64,000 bases of DNA, taken from DATDGX01 sp036521875. GTDB lineage: Bacteria > Desulfobacterota > Binatia > Binatales > Binataceae. Under the pieces are notes generated by a model. It was not told the origin of the DNA. It saw only the letters and a program-made list of their open reading frames with translations, and did not search any database. Both the position numbers and the translations under genes were made by a program. Location: contig DATDGX010000019.1 of NCBI GenBank assembly GCA_036521875.1, positions 12,365-76,364 of the forward strand, given 5' to 3'. Positions within the stretch are counted from its first letter, which is position 1; each line of letters opens with the position of its first letter. Shown here one piece after another: positions 27,081 to 35,514 of the stretch.

Positions 27081-27206
27081 GCTCCTCTCGAACCGATCGC
27101 TGGATCTTGTCGATTGGAATAATCTCCGATGGCACAATCCGGCATGCCCGCGACGGTCGGGCCTGAAGTAGTATTACTACCAAGAACCGCCTTACGGAGA
27201 ACTTTG

Positions 27207-27896
27207 ATGTCCGCGGCGCTCGCGAGTATCGCCCCCAATTTGTGGACCGCCGAACGGCCGTTCAAGCTGCCACTCATGCTCGGCGACATTGGTACCCGGA
27301 TGACGATCGTGAAGCTCGCCGACGGCGGCCTGTTCCTCCACTCTCCGGTGCCGCTCGACGCCGAGACCCATGCAGCGCTCGACGATTTCGGCCCGGTGCG
27401 AGCGATCGTGGCGCCCTCAAAAGCGCATCACCTGTTCGTTGGCGACTACGTCAAAGAGTATCCGGGCGCAAAGCTCTACGGCGCGCCGGAACTCCCTGAG
27501 AAGCGCAAAGATCTGAAGTTCGACTCGACCCTGAGCGACACGGCGCCGCCGGAGTGGCAGGGCCAGCTCGAGCAACATCTGTTTCGCGGCGCGCCGTTTC
27601 TGAACGAGGTGGTTTTCTTCCACGCGCCCACGCGCACCATCATTTTCACCGACCTGGTATTCAACGTGGCTGTGCGTGATGCGTCGCGGGCGCGCGTGTT
27701 CAATTGGCTGACCGGCGCCGCCGGACATTTCGGTCCGCATCGTCTGATAAGGCGTGCCATTTCAAATCACCAAGCCGCGCGCGAATCGGTCGAAAAAATC
27801 CTGCAATGGAATTTCGAGCGCGTCATCGTCACCCACGGCGACGTGCTCGAGACGGGCGGCCGCGAGCGCGTGCGCGCCGCCTTCTCCTATTTGTAA
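27207..27896 (+). CDS. DUF4336 metallo-beta-lactamase-fold protein
   Basis: A 229-residue protein beginning MSAALASIAPNLWTAERPFK; ATG 27207 follows GGAGA at good spacing (an upstream ATG at 27129 adds 26 unlikely residues). IVAPSKAHHLFVGDYVKEYP, IIFTDLVFNV and VIVTHGDVLETGG match the DUF4336 family, which has a metallo-beta-lactamase fold with altered metal-binding motifs. Catalytic activity is unknown. It is followed after 67 bases by a small secreted protein gene. Confidence 0.8.
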   Translation: MSAALASIAPNLWTAERPFKLPLMLGDIGTRMTIVKLADGGLFLHSPVPLDAETHAALDDFGPVRAIVAPSKAHHLFVGDYVKEYPGAKLYGAPELPEKRKDLKFDSTLSDTAPPEWQGQLEQHLFRGAPFLNEVVFFHAPTRTIIFTDLVFNVAVRDASRARVFNWLTGAAGHFGPHRLIRRAISNHQAARESVEKILQWNFERVIVTHGDVLETGGRERVRAAFSYL

Positions 27897-27963
27897 GCGC
27901 GCGCTGGATCGAACTTCGCGCCGCCGCCTTTTGTTCGGCGCGGCCCTCTGTTAAACGGCAAGC

Positions 27964-28257
27964 ATGAAGTCACGCCACCTCGCCGCACTCGCGCTTGCCG
28001 GTTGGTATCTGATGCTGCCGCACATCAGCCGCGACTTCCCGAAGGGAAATGTCGACGCTCCCCTCAGCGAATGGGCCAGACGCCCGGTGACCTACCGCGA
28101 CAAAGATGAATGCGAGCACGTACTCGACAAGCAGCGCAGATTGACCAACGGGCGCAACCGGCAGACCGCGCTGAACTATTACTCGAATGCGCAGTGCGTC
28201 TCCGCCGACGATCCGCGCCTCAACAAAAAGCCCGCGACTCCGAAACCGAACTTGTGA
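27964..28257 (+). CDS. Small secreted hypothetical protein
   Basis: A 97-residue frame. A short N-terminal hydrophobic stretch (HLAALALAGWYLMLPH) suggests a signal peptide or anchor. The rest is hydrophilic with two cysteines (DECEHV and NAQCVSADDP) and a Pro/Lys-rich end. Small secreted proteins with the pattern of a Trp followed by two spaced cysteines are common and uncharacterised. It lies 13 bases before the MBL-fold gene and may be coupled to it. Confidence 0.6.
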   Translation: MKSRHLAALALAGWYLMLPHISRDFPKGNVDAPLSEWARRPVTYRDKDECEHVLDKQRRLTNGRNRQTALNYYSNAQCVSADDPRLNKKPATPKPNL

Positions 28258-28270
28258 GAAGATAATCGCG

Positions 28271-29011
28271 ATGGAAACCCGGGTCGACGAGATCGCTGAC
28301 CGGATTTATCGGTTGTCTACCTTTGTGCCTGGAACCGCCGGGCCGGCCGGCCTCACCTTCAACCAGTTTCTCATCGATGCCGACGAACCGCTGCTCTTCC
28401 ACTGCGGTCAACGATCGTTGTTTCCGTCGGTGTCGTCCGCAGCCGCGCGCATTCTGGCCATAGACAGGTTGCGTTGGATCACCTTCAGCCATGTCGAGTC
28501 CGACGAATGTGGTTCGATGAACGAATGGCTGGCCGCGGCGCCGCACGCGACCGCCGCACACGGCGCTATCGGCTGCAACATCTGGCTCAACGACACGGCC
28601 ATCCGGGCGCCGCGCGCGCTCGCCGACGGTGAAGTGCTCGATCTCGGCGGAAAGAAAGTCCGCCGCATCAATACGCCGCACCTTCCGCATTGCTGGGACG
28701 CCGGACTGATCTATGAAGAGGTGACCGGCACGCTTTTCTGCAGCGATCTTTTCACCCACGCGGGCAACGGCCCGGCACTGACCGACGGCGACATCGTGGA
28801 GCCCTCGATCACGCTCGAGCGCAGGCTCGGGTTTACCAGCCTCACTCCGAACACCGCGCCGATTATCCGCAAGCTCGCCGGATTGGCGCCGCGCAAGCTG
28901 GCCGTGATGCATGGCTCGTCGTTCTCGGGTGACGTGAGCTCGGCGCTCGAATCACTGGCGAGCCACTACGACGCGCAACTCCGAAAAGGAACCATCGACG
29001 CGAGCGGTTAG
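28271..29011 (+). CDS. Metallo-beta-lactamase-fold, di-iron flavoprotein-like protein
   Basis: 246 residues from ATG 28271. GLTFNQFLIDADEPLLFHCG, WITFSHVESDECGSMNEW, TPHLPHCWDAGLIYEE, FCSDLFTH and LAVMHGSSFSGDV follow the order of the flavo-diiron/ODP type metallo-beta-lactamase domain, in which HxExD...H...D...H residues bind two irons; here HVESDE gives that first motif. No flavodoxin domain is attached. ODP-like proteins sense or reduce oxygen or NO. It converges on the cytochrome c gene, with stops adjacent. Confidence 0.78.
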   Translation: METRVDEIADRIYRLSTFVPGTAGPAGLTFNQFLIDADEPLLFHCGQRSLFPSVSSAAARILAIDRLRWITFSHVESDECGSMNEWLAAAPHATAAHGAIGCNIWLNDTAIRAPRALADGEVLDLGGKKVRRINTPHLPHCWDAGLIYEEVTGTLFCSDLFTHAGNGPALTDGDIVEPSITLERRLGFTSLTPNTAPIIRKLAGLAPRKLAVMHGSSFSGDVSSALESLASHYDAQLRKGTIDASG

Positions 29012-29362
29012 TTAGTCGGCTGGCTTTTTTTCCCGGTCGAGGAATGCCGCGAGATTGTCGATCTGTCCCGCCAGTTGCGGCAGCGCACGCATCGCATGCG
29101 TGGTGCGCTTGGGATGGTAGCCGGGCGGATAACTGAGATGCAGCACGCGATCCTCGATTAGCTCGCGCGAGGAACCGGCGATCGCGGGCCCCTGGCTCCC
29201 ATCGAGACTGGGATTCGGATTGTGGCAGACCACGCAGTTGGTCATATACACGATGCGCCCCTGCTGCGCCGGCGTCAGCGGTTGCGACTTGCCGCACGCG
29301 GCCGCAGCGACCGCCAGCGCAAGCATCGAAATCGACGCGCAAATCGTTCGTGCCGATCTCAA
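29012..29362 (-). CDS. Cytochrome c lipoprotein
   Basis: A 116-residue protein using TTG 29362, which has GAGGAGG five bases upstream; an ATG at 29398 gives a leader without signal character. The signal LALAVAAAAC makes a lipobox (Cys near 23), followed by one haem site CVVCH (about residues 43-47) and a C-terminal NLAAFLDREKK helix. It is a single-domain class I c-type cytochrome, held on the outer face of a membrane. Partner unknown; it is the only gene in its direction between the MBL gene and recR. Confidence 0.82.
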   Translation of the reverse strand: MRSARTICASISMLALAVAAAACGKSQPLTPAQQGRIVYMTNCVVCHNPNPSLDGSQGPAIAGSSRELIEDRVLHLSYPPGYHPKRTTHAMRALPQLAGQIDNLAAFLDREKKPAD

Positions 29363-29517
29363 CTCATCCTCCTCGTCAGCCAAGCCGCTTGGGATCATCA
29401 GACCGAAGGTCTAACCGCGCGTAGCGGCCGCGCCGCCACTTGCACCAGCATCGGGAGCTCCATGGCCGGCGACTGCGGAGCCGGCTCCGCCCCCCGGGTC
29501 CCGGTGCTGGCAGCTGG

Positions 29518-30141
29518 TCAGAGATCGCGTCGCCCGGCGAGCGCGCTGGTGAGCGTCGCCGAGTCGCTGTACTCGAGGTCGCCTCCCGCCGGGAGTCCGC
29601 GCGCAAGGCGCGTGGTTTTGATCCCGAACGGCTTGAGCGTGCGCGCGATATAGAGCGCGGTCGCCTCGCCCTCGACAGTTGCGTTGGTCGCGATTATAAC
29701 CTCGCTCAGTTCGGCCGGCGGGCTCACGCGCGCGACCAGTTCCTTGAGCTTCAAGTCATCGGGGCCCACTCCGTCCAGCGGCGCCAGCGCACCGTGCAGC
29801 ACGTGGTAGACGCCGCCGAAACTTCGCGCGCGTTCGATTGCCATCAGGTCCGCGGGCCCTTCCACGACGCAGATGACGCCGCGCTCGCGCGCCGGATCGA
29901 CACACACCGCGCACCGCGGCGCGTCCGCGAGTCCGAAACAATCCGAGCACAGGCCGACGCGCTCCTTCATCTCGAGCAGCGATTCGGCGAGCGCGATCAC
30001 TTCATCGCGCGGGCGGTTCAGGAGATTGAAGGCGAGCCGCGACGCGGTCTTCTCGCCGATTCCCGGAAGCCGCGAGAGTTCGCGCACCAGCCGCGTCATC
30101 GCGGGCGGCAAGCCGTCCTGGCGTTTCAGATTTTCCGCCAT
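29518..30141 (-). CDS. recR: Recombination protein RecR
   Basis: 207 residues from ATG 30141 (MAENLKRQ). It has the N-terminal helix-hairpin-helix LSRLPGIGEKTASRLAF, a zinc site CSDCF...CAVC (Cys 65, 68, 77, 80), the Toprim segment VICVVEGPADLMAIE and the C-terminal LARGLPAGGDLEYSD. RecR forms a ring that loads with RecO in the RecF pathway of gap repair. It follows ebfC by 10 bases, in the common dnaX-ebfC-recR order. Confidence 0.96.
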   Translation of the reverse strand: MAENLKRQDGLPPAMTRLVRELSRLPGIGEKTASRLAFNLLNRPRDEVIALAESLLEMKERVGLCSDCFGLADAPRCAVCVDPARERGVICVVEGPADLMAIERARSFGGVYHVLHGALAPLDGVGPDDLKLKELVARVSPPAELSEVIIATNATVEGEATALYIARTLKPFGIKTTRLARGLPAGGDLEYSDSATLTSALAGRRDL

Positions 30142-30151
30142 CCAGAAGTCG

Positions 30152-30481
30152 TCAGTCGGTGCCGAAGCCGGGGAGCTTGAGGCCGGCGAGCGGCCCAAGC
30201 TTGCCCATCTCTTCCGCGACCATCGCCTGCGCGCGCCCGAGTCCCTCGTTCACGGCCACGACGATCAGATCCTCGAGCATCGGGCGATCGTTGGCAGCGA
30301 GGATCGCCGGATCGATTTCGATTCTGCGGATTCGCATCGAGCCGTCAGCGACCACGCGCACCATCCCACCGCCCGCTTGCGCCTCGACGGTTCGCGCGGC
30401 AGCGGCTTCCTGCATGTCTTTGAGTTTTTCCTGAAGCGCCTGCGCCTGTTGCATCAGCGCCGCGAAATTCAACTCTGCCAC
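30152..30481 (-). CDS. ebfC: YbaB/EbfC nucleoid-associated protein
   Basis: 109 residues. FAALMQQAQALQEKLKDMQE, ARTVEAQAGGGMVRVVADG and AILAANDRPMLEDLIVVAVNEGL match the small DNA-binding YbaB/EbfC family, a dimer that binds DNA and is usually encoded between dnaX and recR, as here. Its stop is 10 bases before recR and it begins 41 bases after dnaX. Confidence 0.95.
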   Translation of the reverse strand: MAELNFAALMQQAQALQEKLKDMQEAAAARTVEAQAGGGMVRVVADGSMRIRRIEIDPAILAANDRPMLEDLIVVAVNEGLGRAQAMVAEEMGKLGPLAGLKLPGFGTD

Positions 30482-30522
30482 GTTGTCTTACTCCTCGCCG
30501 CAGCCGAGTCCGCGGCGCATCG

Positions 30523-32499
30523 TTACTTGCCTGATTTGGGATCGCCGACAGTGCGGTTGCCCGCGGCGGTGTCTACCGCGTCGTCGCCAGTGACGACAGG
30601 CGCGGGATTGGGCGGCGGTTTCACTTCGACCAGGCGCGCTTCGAAGGTGTCGAAGATTCGGCGCATCGCGGGATCAGTATAAATCGCCTGGCGCGCATCC
30701 GCGGGCGCGATGCGCCGCGCAGACACCGACTCCGCCGCCGGTTGCGCAACCATGGCTGCGGTCATGCTTCCATTGGACGGCTCCGGCTCGGTGGCAGGCG
30801 GCTCCGCTTCCGTGGCCGCTGGTGCGGGCCGCGCATTCTCGGCGGATGCATTCTCGGTCGATGCGTTCTCAGTCGATGATGTTCCGCCGAGACCAATACT
30901 GGCGCGGCCGACGGCCTGTCGCGCGGGATCCACACCCGCCGTCGCCGGCCGGGCGCCGCCTACCGACGACATCTCGACGCGAATCGGACGCCCGAAAAAC
31001 TCGACCGCCAGCTCCGCGATCGCGCCGCGATTGTCGCCGAGATAGCGGATGTAGATGTCGTTGCGCGCGGTGACGACCAGCACGTCGCCGTCGAGATGAA
31101 GTCCCGCGCCCTGTTCCATGAATCCCGCCAGCGCGGCGCGGCGATTGCGGATATGGTCGCGTAGCTCCGGCATATCGCGCATCGGCTCGGGCTCCGGCGC
31201 GCGCGGCGGCGCGGCGGCCTTGACCTCGCCTTCGACCGGGAGCCTTCGTGCGCGTGCGCCGGCGGGCGCTTCACTCGGTGCGGATTGCGCGGCCGCGCGA
31301 GTTGCGCCGCCGCCGCCGGATGGCGGACTCGAGCTCGAGGGCGCGGGCGCTCGGCCGATCGCGCGCAGCAATTCGTCGGCATCGACCACCGCCGCTAGCG
31401 AAGCCATCCTGACCACTGCCATCTCGAGCAGCAGGTCCGGATACGGCGAGCGGATTACCTGCTCCTGCGCATCGGCCATCAAATGGAACAGCCGCATCAG
31501 GTCGCGCGCCGAGGCACGCTCGGCAAGGCGCTTCACTTCGGCGGCCTCGTGGTCTGGAATGTCGCCAAGCGGACTCGTCGCATCGGTGGCTGGAAGCTTG
31601 GCGATCGCGAGGTTGCGGATGGTCTCGAGGAGATCGCGTCCCAGCGATTCGAGATTTGCGCCGCGCACCGCAAGCTCGCGCACCGACTTGAGCGCCGCGG
31701 CTCCGTTCTTGGCGAGAATCGCGTCCATGATCGCGAACACCGTGGCGCGGCTCGCGACTCCGAGCGACGCTGCCACCTCGGCCTCGCCCACCTTGCCATC
31801 GACCGAAGCGATCGCGGTCTCGAGCATCCGCTCCGCATCGCGCATGCTGCCGCCCGCCTCGCGCGCGAGAATCCTGAGCGCCGCCTCCTCGGCGTCGATT
31901 CCCTCGCGCGTGGCGAGATCGGTAAGCCGCGCTAAAATCGTTGCGTACGCGATGCGACGGAAATCGTAGCGCTGGAGCCGCGAGAGAATCGTCTCGGGCA
32001 TCTTTTGCGGCTCGGTGGTCGCCAGGATGAACTTGACGTGCGGCGGCGGCTCCTCGAGCGTCTTCAGCAGCGCGTTGAAGGCCTGATCGGTGAGCTGATG
32101 GGCCTCGTCGATGATGTAAATTTTGAAGCGGTCGCGCGCCGGGCGGTAAGACAAATTTTCGATTATCGCGCGCGCGTCGTCGATCTTGCGGTAGGTCGCG
32201 CCGTCGATCTCGCTCACGTCGAGCGCGTTGCCGGCGCGAATCTCGACGCAGGCCGCGCATTCGCCGCACGGCTCCGCGGTCGGACCGCGCTCGCAGTTGA
32301 GACATCGCGCAAGGATGCGCGCCGCGGTGGTTTTGCCGACGCCGCGGATACCGGTGAACAAAAATGCATGCGCGATGCGACCGCGCTTGAGCGCTTCGCT
32401 GAGCGTGCGGGTGACGTGCTCCTGGCCGACCAGTTCCGCGAAGCGCTGCGGGCGCCATTTTCGCGCGAGTACCAGATGGGGCGGAGGAGATGCGGCCAT
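30523..32499 (-). CDS. dnaX: DNA polymerase III subunits gamma and tau
   Basis: 658 residues. RKWRPQRFAELVGQEHV starts the AAA+ domain; Walker A GIRGVGKTT (50-58), zinc site CLNC...CGECAAC (66-84), Walker B with DEAH (131-134) and the sensor segment LSRLQRYDFR follow. DnaX loads the sliding clamp and links polymerase cores at the fork. The C-terminal part is Pro/Ala rich and contains three near-repeats of STENA. I saw no obvious poly-A slip site that would give a shortened gamma by frameshifting. SRP RNA lies just upstream on the same strand. Confidence 0.95.
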   Translation of the reverse strand: MAASPPPHLVLARKWRPQRFAELVGQEHVTRTLSEALKRGRIAHAFLFTGIRGVGKTTAARILARCLNCERGPTAEPCGECAACVEIRAGNALDVSEIDGATYRKIDDARAIIENLSYRPARDRFKIYIIDEAHQLTDQAFNALLKTLEEPPPHVKFILATTEPQKMPETILSRLQRYDFRRIAYATILARLTDLATREGIDAEEAALRILAREAGGSMRDAERMLETAIASVDGKVGEAEVAASLGVASRATVFAIMDAILAKNGAAALKSVRELAVRGANLESLGRDLLETIRNLAIAKLPATDATSPLGDIPDHEAAEVKRLAERASARDLMRLFHLMADAQEQVIRSPYPDLLLEMAVVRMASLAAVVDADELLRAIGRAPAPSSSSPPSGGGGATRAAAQSAPSEAPAGARARRLPVEGEVKAAAPPRAPEPEPMRDMPELRDHIRNRRAALAGFMEQGAGLHLDGDVLVVTARNDIYIRYLGDNRGAIAELAVEFFGRPIRVEMSSVGGARPATAGVDPARQAVGRASIGLGGTSSTENASTENASAENARPAPAATEAEPPATEPEPSNGSMTAAMVAQPAAESVSARRIAPADARQAIYTDPAMRRIFDTFEARLVEVKPPPNPAPVVTGDDAVDTAAGNRTVGDPKSGK

Positions 32500-32533
32500 C
32501 GAGAAATCTTCTACCCGGCACAGCCCGTCGAAT

Positions 32534-32635
32534 GATAGCCAGGCACCCCTGCGGCACAGGGTGGCGGCCGGTACCGTTGCTTCCTTCCGGACCTGGCGGG
32601 GTTCGCGGCCTTCCCTTGCGCAGGACCCGGCTATC
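32534..32635 (-). ncRNA. ffs: Signal recognition particle RNA, small bacterial type
   Basis: The minus strand carries the conserved SRP apical loop CAGGTCCGGAAGGAAGCA (about 32577-32594), with closing stem ends GGCTATC (32629-32635) and GATAGCC (32534-32540) that pair exactly. The size near 102 nucleotides and lack of an Alu domain match 4.5S-type RNA. It binds Ffh for co-translational targeting. Position just upstream of dnaX is common in bacteria. Confidence 0.95.
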
Positions 32636-32840
32636 AGCGGCGGGCAGTGCCGATTGCGGATTTAGTCGGCGCTTTTCAAATGCGCCGGCTTATTAGATTA
32701 CCACAGGCGCGCGCATGCAAACGATCGATATGATCTTGCTACGATTCTGATCGCGAATCTTCGCCAGCGGCGGTGAAAAATCGTGCGGCATCGGCGCGCG
32801 CGGTGGCGCGGCGCGGGCGCGGCTGTTATCAAGATGTGAG

Positions 32841-33716
32841 ATGGCGGATGCGGCGGACAAAGTTGCGGTCGGGCTGGTGCAGATGAGCTGCGCTGCGGAG
32901 CCGCGCCTCAATCTCGACAAGGCAATCGATCGGATCGAAGAAGCGGGCAAGCGCGGCGCAAACGTGGTCTGCCTGCAGGAGCTGTTCAGCTCGCCCTACC
33001 CCTGCCAATCCGAAGACACGCGATTTTTCGATCTCGCCGAGCCGGTTCCCGGGCCCACCACCGTCGCGCTGGGCAAAGTCGCGGCGGCGCGCAACCTGGT
33101 CGTGATCGCGTCGATCTTCGAGCGACGCGCGGCCGGCGTTTATCACAACACCGCCGCGGTAATCGACGCGAACGGAGAAGTCGTCGGGCGCTACCGCAAG
33201 ATGCATATCCCCGACGACCCCCGCTACTACGAGAAATTCTATTTCACGCCCGGCGACCTCGACTTCACGGCGCATCGCACCGCCCATGGCACCCTCGGCG
33301 TGTTGGTGTGCTGGGATCAATGGTTCCCCGAAGCGGCGCGGCTCACTTCGATGGCGGGTGCGCAGATCGTGTTCTACCCGACCGCAATCGGATGGCATCT
33401 CGCCGAGGTCCCCGAGGTTCGCGAGCAACAGCGATCGGCATGGGAAACCATTCAGCGCAGCCACGCGATCGCCAACGGCATCTTCGTCGCGGTAGTGAAC
33501 CGCGTCGGGGTCGAGGACGGACTCGAGTTCTGGGGCGGCTCGTTCGTCGCGGACCCGTCGGGTGAGGTGATGGTGCGCGCGGGCGCGAAGGACGAAGAGA
33601 CGATCGTCGCCGAGTGCGACTTGCGCAAGATCGAAGAGGCGCGGCGCAACTGGCCGTTCCTGCGCGACCGGCGAATCGACGCGTACGGCGACCTGCTGCG
33701 CCGGTTTCGATCATAG
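32841..33716 (+). CDS. aguB: N-carbamoylputrescine amidase
   Basis: 291-residue nitrilase-superfamily enzyme. The catalytic triad is visible: Glu47 in CLQELF, Lys120 in YRKMHIPDDP and Cys157 in VCWDQWFPEA. The strong motif FYFTPGD and WETIQRSHAIANG match AguB, which hydrolyses N-carbamoylputrescine to putrescine, carbon dioxide and ammonia. The next gene, agmatine deiminase, starts 2 bases after its stop, so the pair makes putrescine from agmatine in the cytoplasm. No arginine decarboxylase is in the window. Confidence 0.92.
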   Translation: MADAADKVAVGLVQMSCAAEPRLNLDKAIDRIEEAGKRGANVVCLQELFSSPYPCQSEDTRFFDLAEPVPGPTTVALGKVAAARNLVVIASIFERRAAGVYHNTAAVIDANGEVVGRYRKMHIPDDPRYYEKFYFTPGDLDFTAHRTAHGTLGVLVCWDQWFPEAARLTSMAGAQIVFYPTAIGWHLAEVPEVREQQRSAWETIQRSHAIANGIFVAVVNRVGVEDGLEFWGGSFVADPSGEVMVRAGAKDEETIVAECDLRKIEEARRNWPFLRDRRIDAYGDLLRRFRS

Positions 33717-33718
33717 AC

Positions 33719-34825
33719 GTGGCTCCCATCCCGCGCGAACATCGCCGGCTCCTCGCGTCCTACCGGATGCCCGCGGAATGGGAGCCGCATCTCGCGACCT
33801 ACCTGGGGTGGCCGCACAATCTCGAGACGTGGCCGGGCAAGTTCGAAGTCATCCCGCCGGTGTTCGCGCAGATGGCGGCGGCGATCGCGGCGTTCGAGCC
33901 GGTGCGGATCCTGGTCAACGACGCGGCGCAGCTAGCGAGCGTCCGCGCGATGATTCGCGCCGCAGCCGGCGGCGACGGCATCATCGCTCGGCGCGTCGAC
34001 GTGTTTCATGTGCCGACCAACGATTCGTGGATTCGCGACTACGGACCCATCTTCGTAAATCGCGTGGGGACGCGCGGCGGCGGCGGTGCGAAACAAATCG
34101 CGCTCGACTTCATCTTCAATTCGTGGGGCGGGAAGTACGCGGGCGGAACGTATGGCAGCCCCGAGCTCGACGATGTGGTGCCGCAGCGGCTCGGCGAGCG
34201 TTACGGCTTCGAAGTCGTCGCGCCGGGAATCGTGCTCGAAGGCGGATCGATCGATGTGAACGGGACCGGCACGGTGCTGACCACCGAATCGTGCCTGCTC
34301 AATCGCAATCGCAATCCGAAACTGAGCCGCGCCGAGATCGAGGACTACCTGCGCGCGTATCTCGGCGTCAGCACCGTGCTGTGGCTCGGCGACGGAATCG
34401 CGGGCGACGATACCGACGGCCATATCGACGACCTCGCGCGCTTCGTCGCGCCCGACACGATCGTCACGATGGTCGAGAACGATCGCACCGACGTGAACTA
34501 CGCGCCGCTGGCCGACAATCTCAAGCGGCTGCGTGCGATGCGCGACGCGGCGGGCAAGCCATTTCGCATCGAGACGCTCCCGATGCCGCCGGCGCTGGTG
34601 CACGACGGCACACGGCTGCCCGCGTCGTACGCGAACTTCTATCTCGCCAACGGCGGCGTGGTGATGCCGAGCTTCGGATGCGCCGCCGACAAGGCCGCGG
34701 CGGCGACGCTCGCGCGCTTGTTCCCGGGCCGTCGCGTCGTAGCGATACCGTCGTCGGACCTGGTCTGGGGTCTCGGCGCGATTCACTGCCTGACCCAGCA
34801 GCATCCGATGCCGCCGGGCCGCTAG
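33719..34825 (+). CDS. aguA: Agmatine deiminase
   Basis: About 368 residues from GTG 33719, 2 bases after the aguB stop; longer frames would overlap aguB. RMPAEWEPHLATYLGWPHN at the start, NDSWIRDYGPIFV, ALDFIFNSWGGKY, LEGGSIDVNGTGT, WLGDGIAGDDTDGHIDDLA and the C-terminal GLGAIHCLTQQHP with the nucleophilic Cys (about 357) identify the peptidyl-arginine-deiminase-like AguA family. It converts agmatine to N-carbamoylputrescine and ammonia, feeding AguB. Confidence 0.95.
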   Translation: MAPIPREHRRLLASYRMPAEWEPHLATYLGWPHNLETWPGKFEVIPPVFAQMAAAIAAFEPVRILVNDAAQLASVRAMIRAAAGGDGIIARRVDVFHVPTNDSWIRDYGPIFVNRVGTRGGGGAKQIALDFIFNSWGGKYAGGTYGSPELDDVVPQRLGERYGFEVVAPGIVLEGGSIDVNGTGTVLTTESCLLNRNRNPKLSRAEIEDYLRAYLGVSTVLWLGDGIAGDDTDGHIDDLARFVAPDTIVTMVENDRTDVNYAPLADNLKRLRAMRDAAGKPFRIETLPMPPALVHDGTRLPASYANFYLANGGVVMPSFGCAADKAAAATLARLFPGRRVVAIPSSDLVWGLGAIHCLTQQHPMPPGR

Positions 34826-34926
34826 TCCGACAATCCGAGGGCGACCAGGTTGACAACATGTAGTTGATGGCGCCGACGTTGTTCCCGCATTGATGTCGAC
34901 TATGCCTAATTATATTAATTTTATAC

Positions 34927-34954
34927 TTGACAATCTTAATATTTTGACTAGAAT
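34927..34954 (+). promoter_or_regulatory. Near-consensus sigma-70 promoter directly before the DUF2089 gene
   Basis: TTGACA (34927-34932), a 16-base spacer and TAGAAT (34949-34954) lie in a conspicuously AT-rich stretch. The ATG at 34963 follows the -10 box by only eight bases, so the transcript would begin at or within a few bases of the start codon and be leaderless. Confidence 0.75.
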
Positions 34955-34962
34955 CCCTTCAT

Positions 34963-35385
34963 ATGCGGCCGGTTATCCTCAAGTGCCCCTCCTGCCAAGG
35001 CAACCTGACGGTCTCGCAGCTCCGATGCCCCAATTGCGAGATCAATATAGATGGCGAGTTCACCCTGCCCGCCTTGCTCCGCCTCAGCCCCGCGCAGATG
35101 GACTTCGTCGAGGTCTTCATCAAGAACCGCGGCATCATCCGCGAGGTCGAGCGCGAGCTCGGCGTCTCCTACCCCACCGTCCGCGCCCGGCTTGACGAGG
35201 TCGTAGGCGCGCTCGGCTTCCAGGTCCGGGGCGATGTCCGCGGCGACGTCCGCAATGACGCCGAGGCTGAGTCCGCGGCGGCGGCGGGCGCGGCGAATCG
35301 GCGCGCGGTGCTCGCCGATCTCAAGGCCGGCAGGCTCACCCCCGAACAGGCGCTGAACGCGCTCGGCGAAGGCCGCAAGAAGTGA
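34963..35385 (+). CDS. DUF2089 zinc-ribbon, helix-turn-helix protein
   Basis: 140 residues. An N-terminal zinc ribbon (Cys 8, 11, 22, 25) is followed by LRLSPAQMDFVEVFIKNRGI and the helix-turn-helix REVERELGVSYPTVRARLDE, the DUF2089 pattern, so it is probably a DNA-binding regulator. The C-terminus ends RRAVLADLKAGRLTPEQALN, a short helical element that also ends the next protein. It is transcribed from a near-consensus promoter and probably controls itself and the downstream LiaX/YvlB-like gene. Confidence 0.85.
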   Translation: MRPVILKCPSCQGNLTVSQLRCPNCEINIDGEFTLPALLRLSPAQMDFVEVFIKNRGIIREVERELGVSYPTVRARLDEVVGALGFQVRGDVRGDVRNDAEAESAAAAGAANRRAVLADLKAGRLTPEQALNALGEGRKK

Positions 35386-35446
35386 TTCGCCGCGGCAATT
35401 CGCATCCGGTGTTTTGCGCTCCGGCTTCTGCAAGGCGGTCTCTGCG

Positions 35447-35502
35447 AATTAATTTCTGGCAATTAATTTCTGGCGATCAATTTCTGGCAATCAATTTTTG
35501 GG
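35447..35502. repeat. Four-unit 14-base tandem repeat before the LiaX-like gene
   Basis: Four units of a 14-base sequence (first two exact: AATTAATTTCTGGC; later ones diverge by a few bases) run from 35447 to 35502. The last unit, ending TTTTTGGG, runs into AGG to give the GGGAGG ribosome-binding site 9 bases before the ATG at 35515. Confidence 0.9.
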
Positions 35503-35514
35503 AGGTATGCCCCG

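Noticed and set aside
30523..32499. Programmed frameshift in dnaX giving gamma
   Set aside because: No A-rich slippery run with a following hairpin was seen in the gene.
33778..34863. Second plus-strand frame of 361 codons over aguA
   Set aside because: Overlaps aguA in another frame and is almost entirely Arg/Ala/Asp; aguA motifs are complete.
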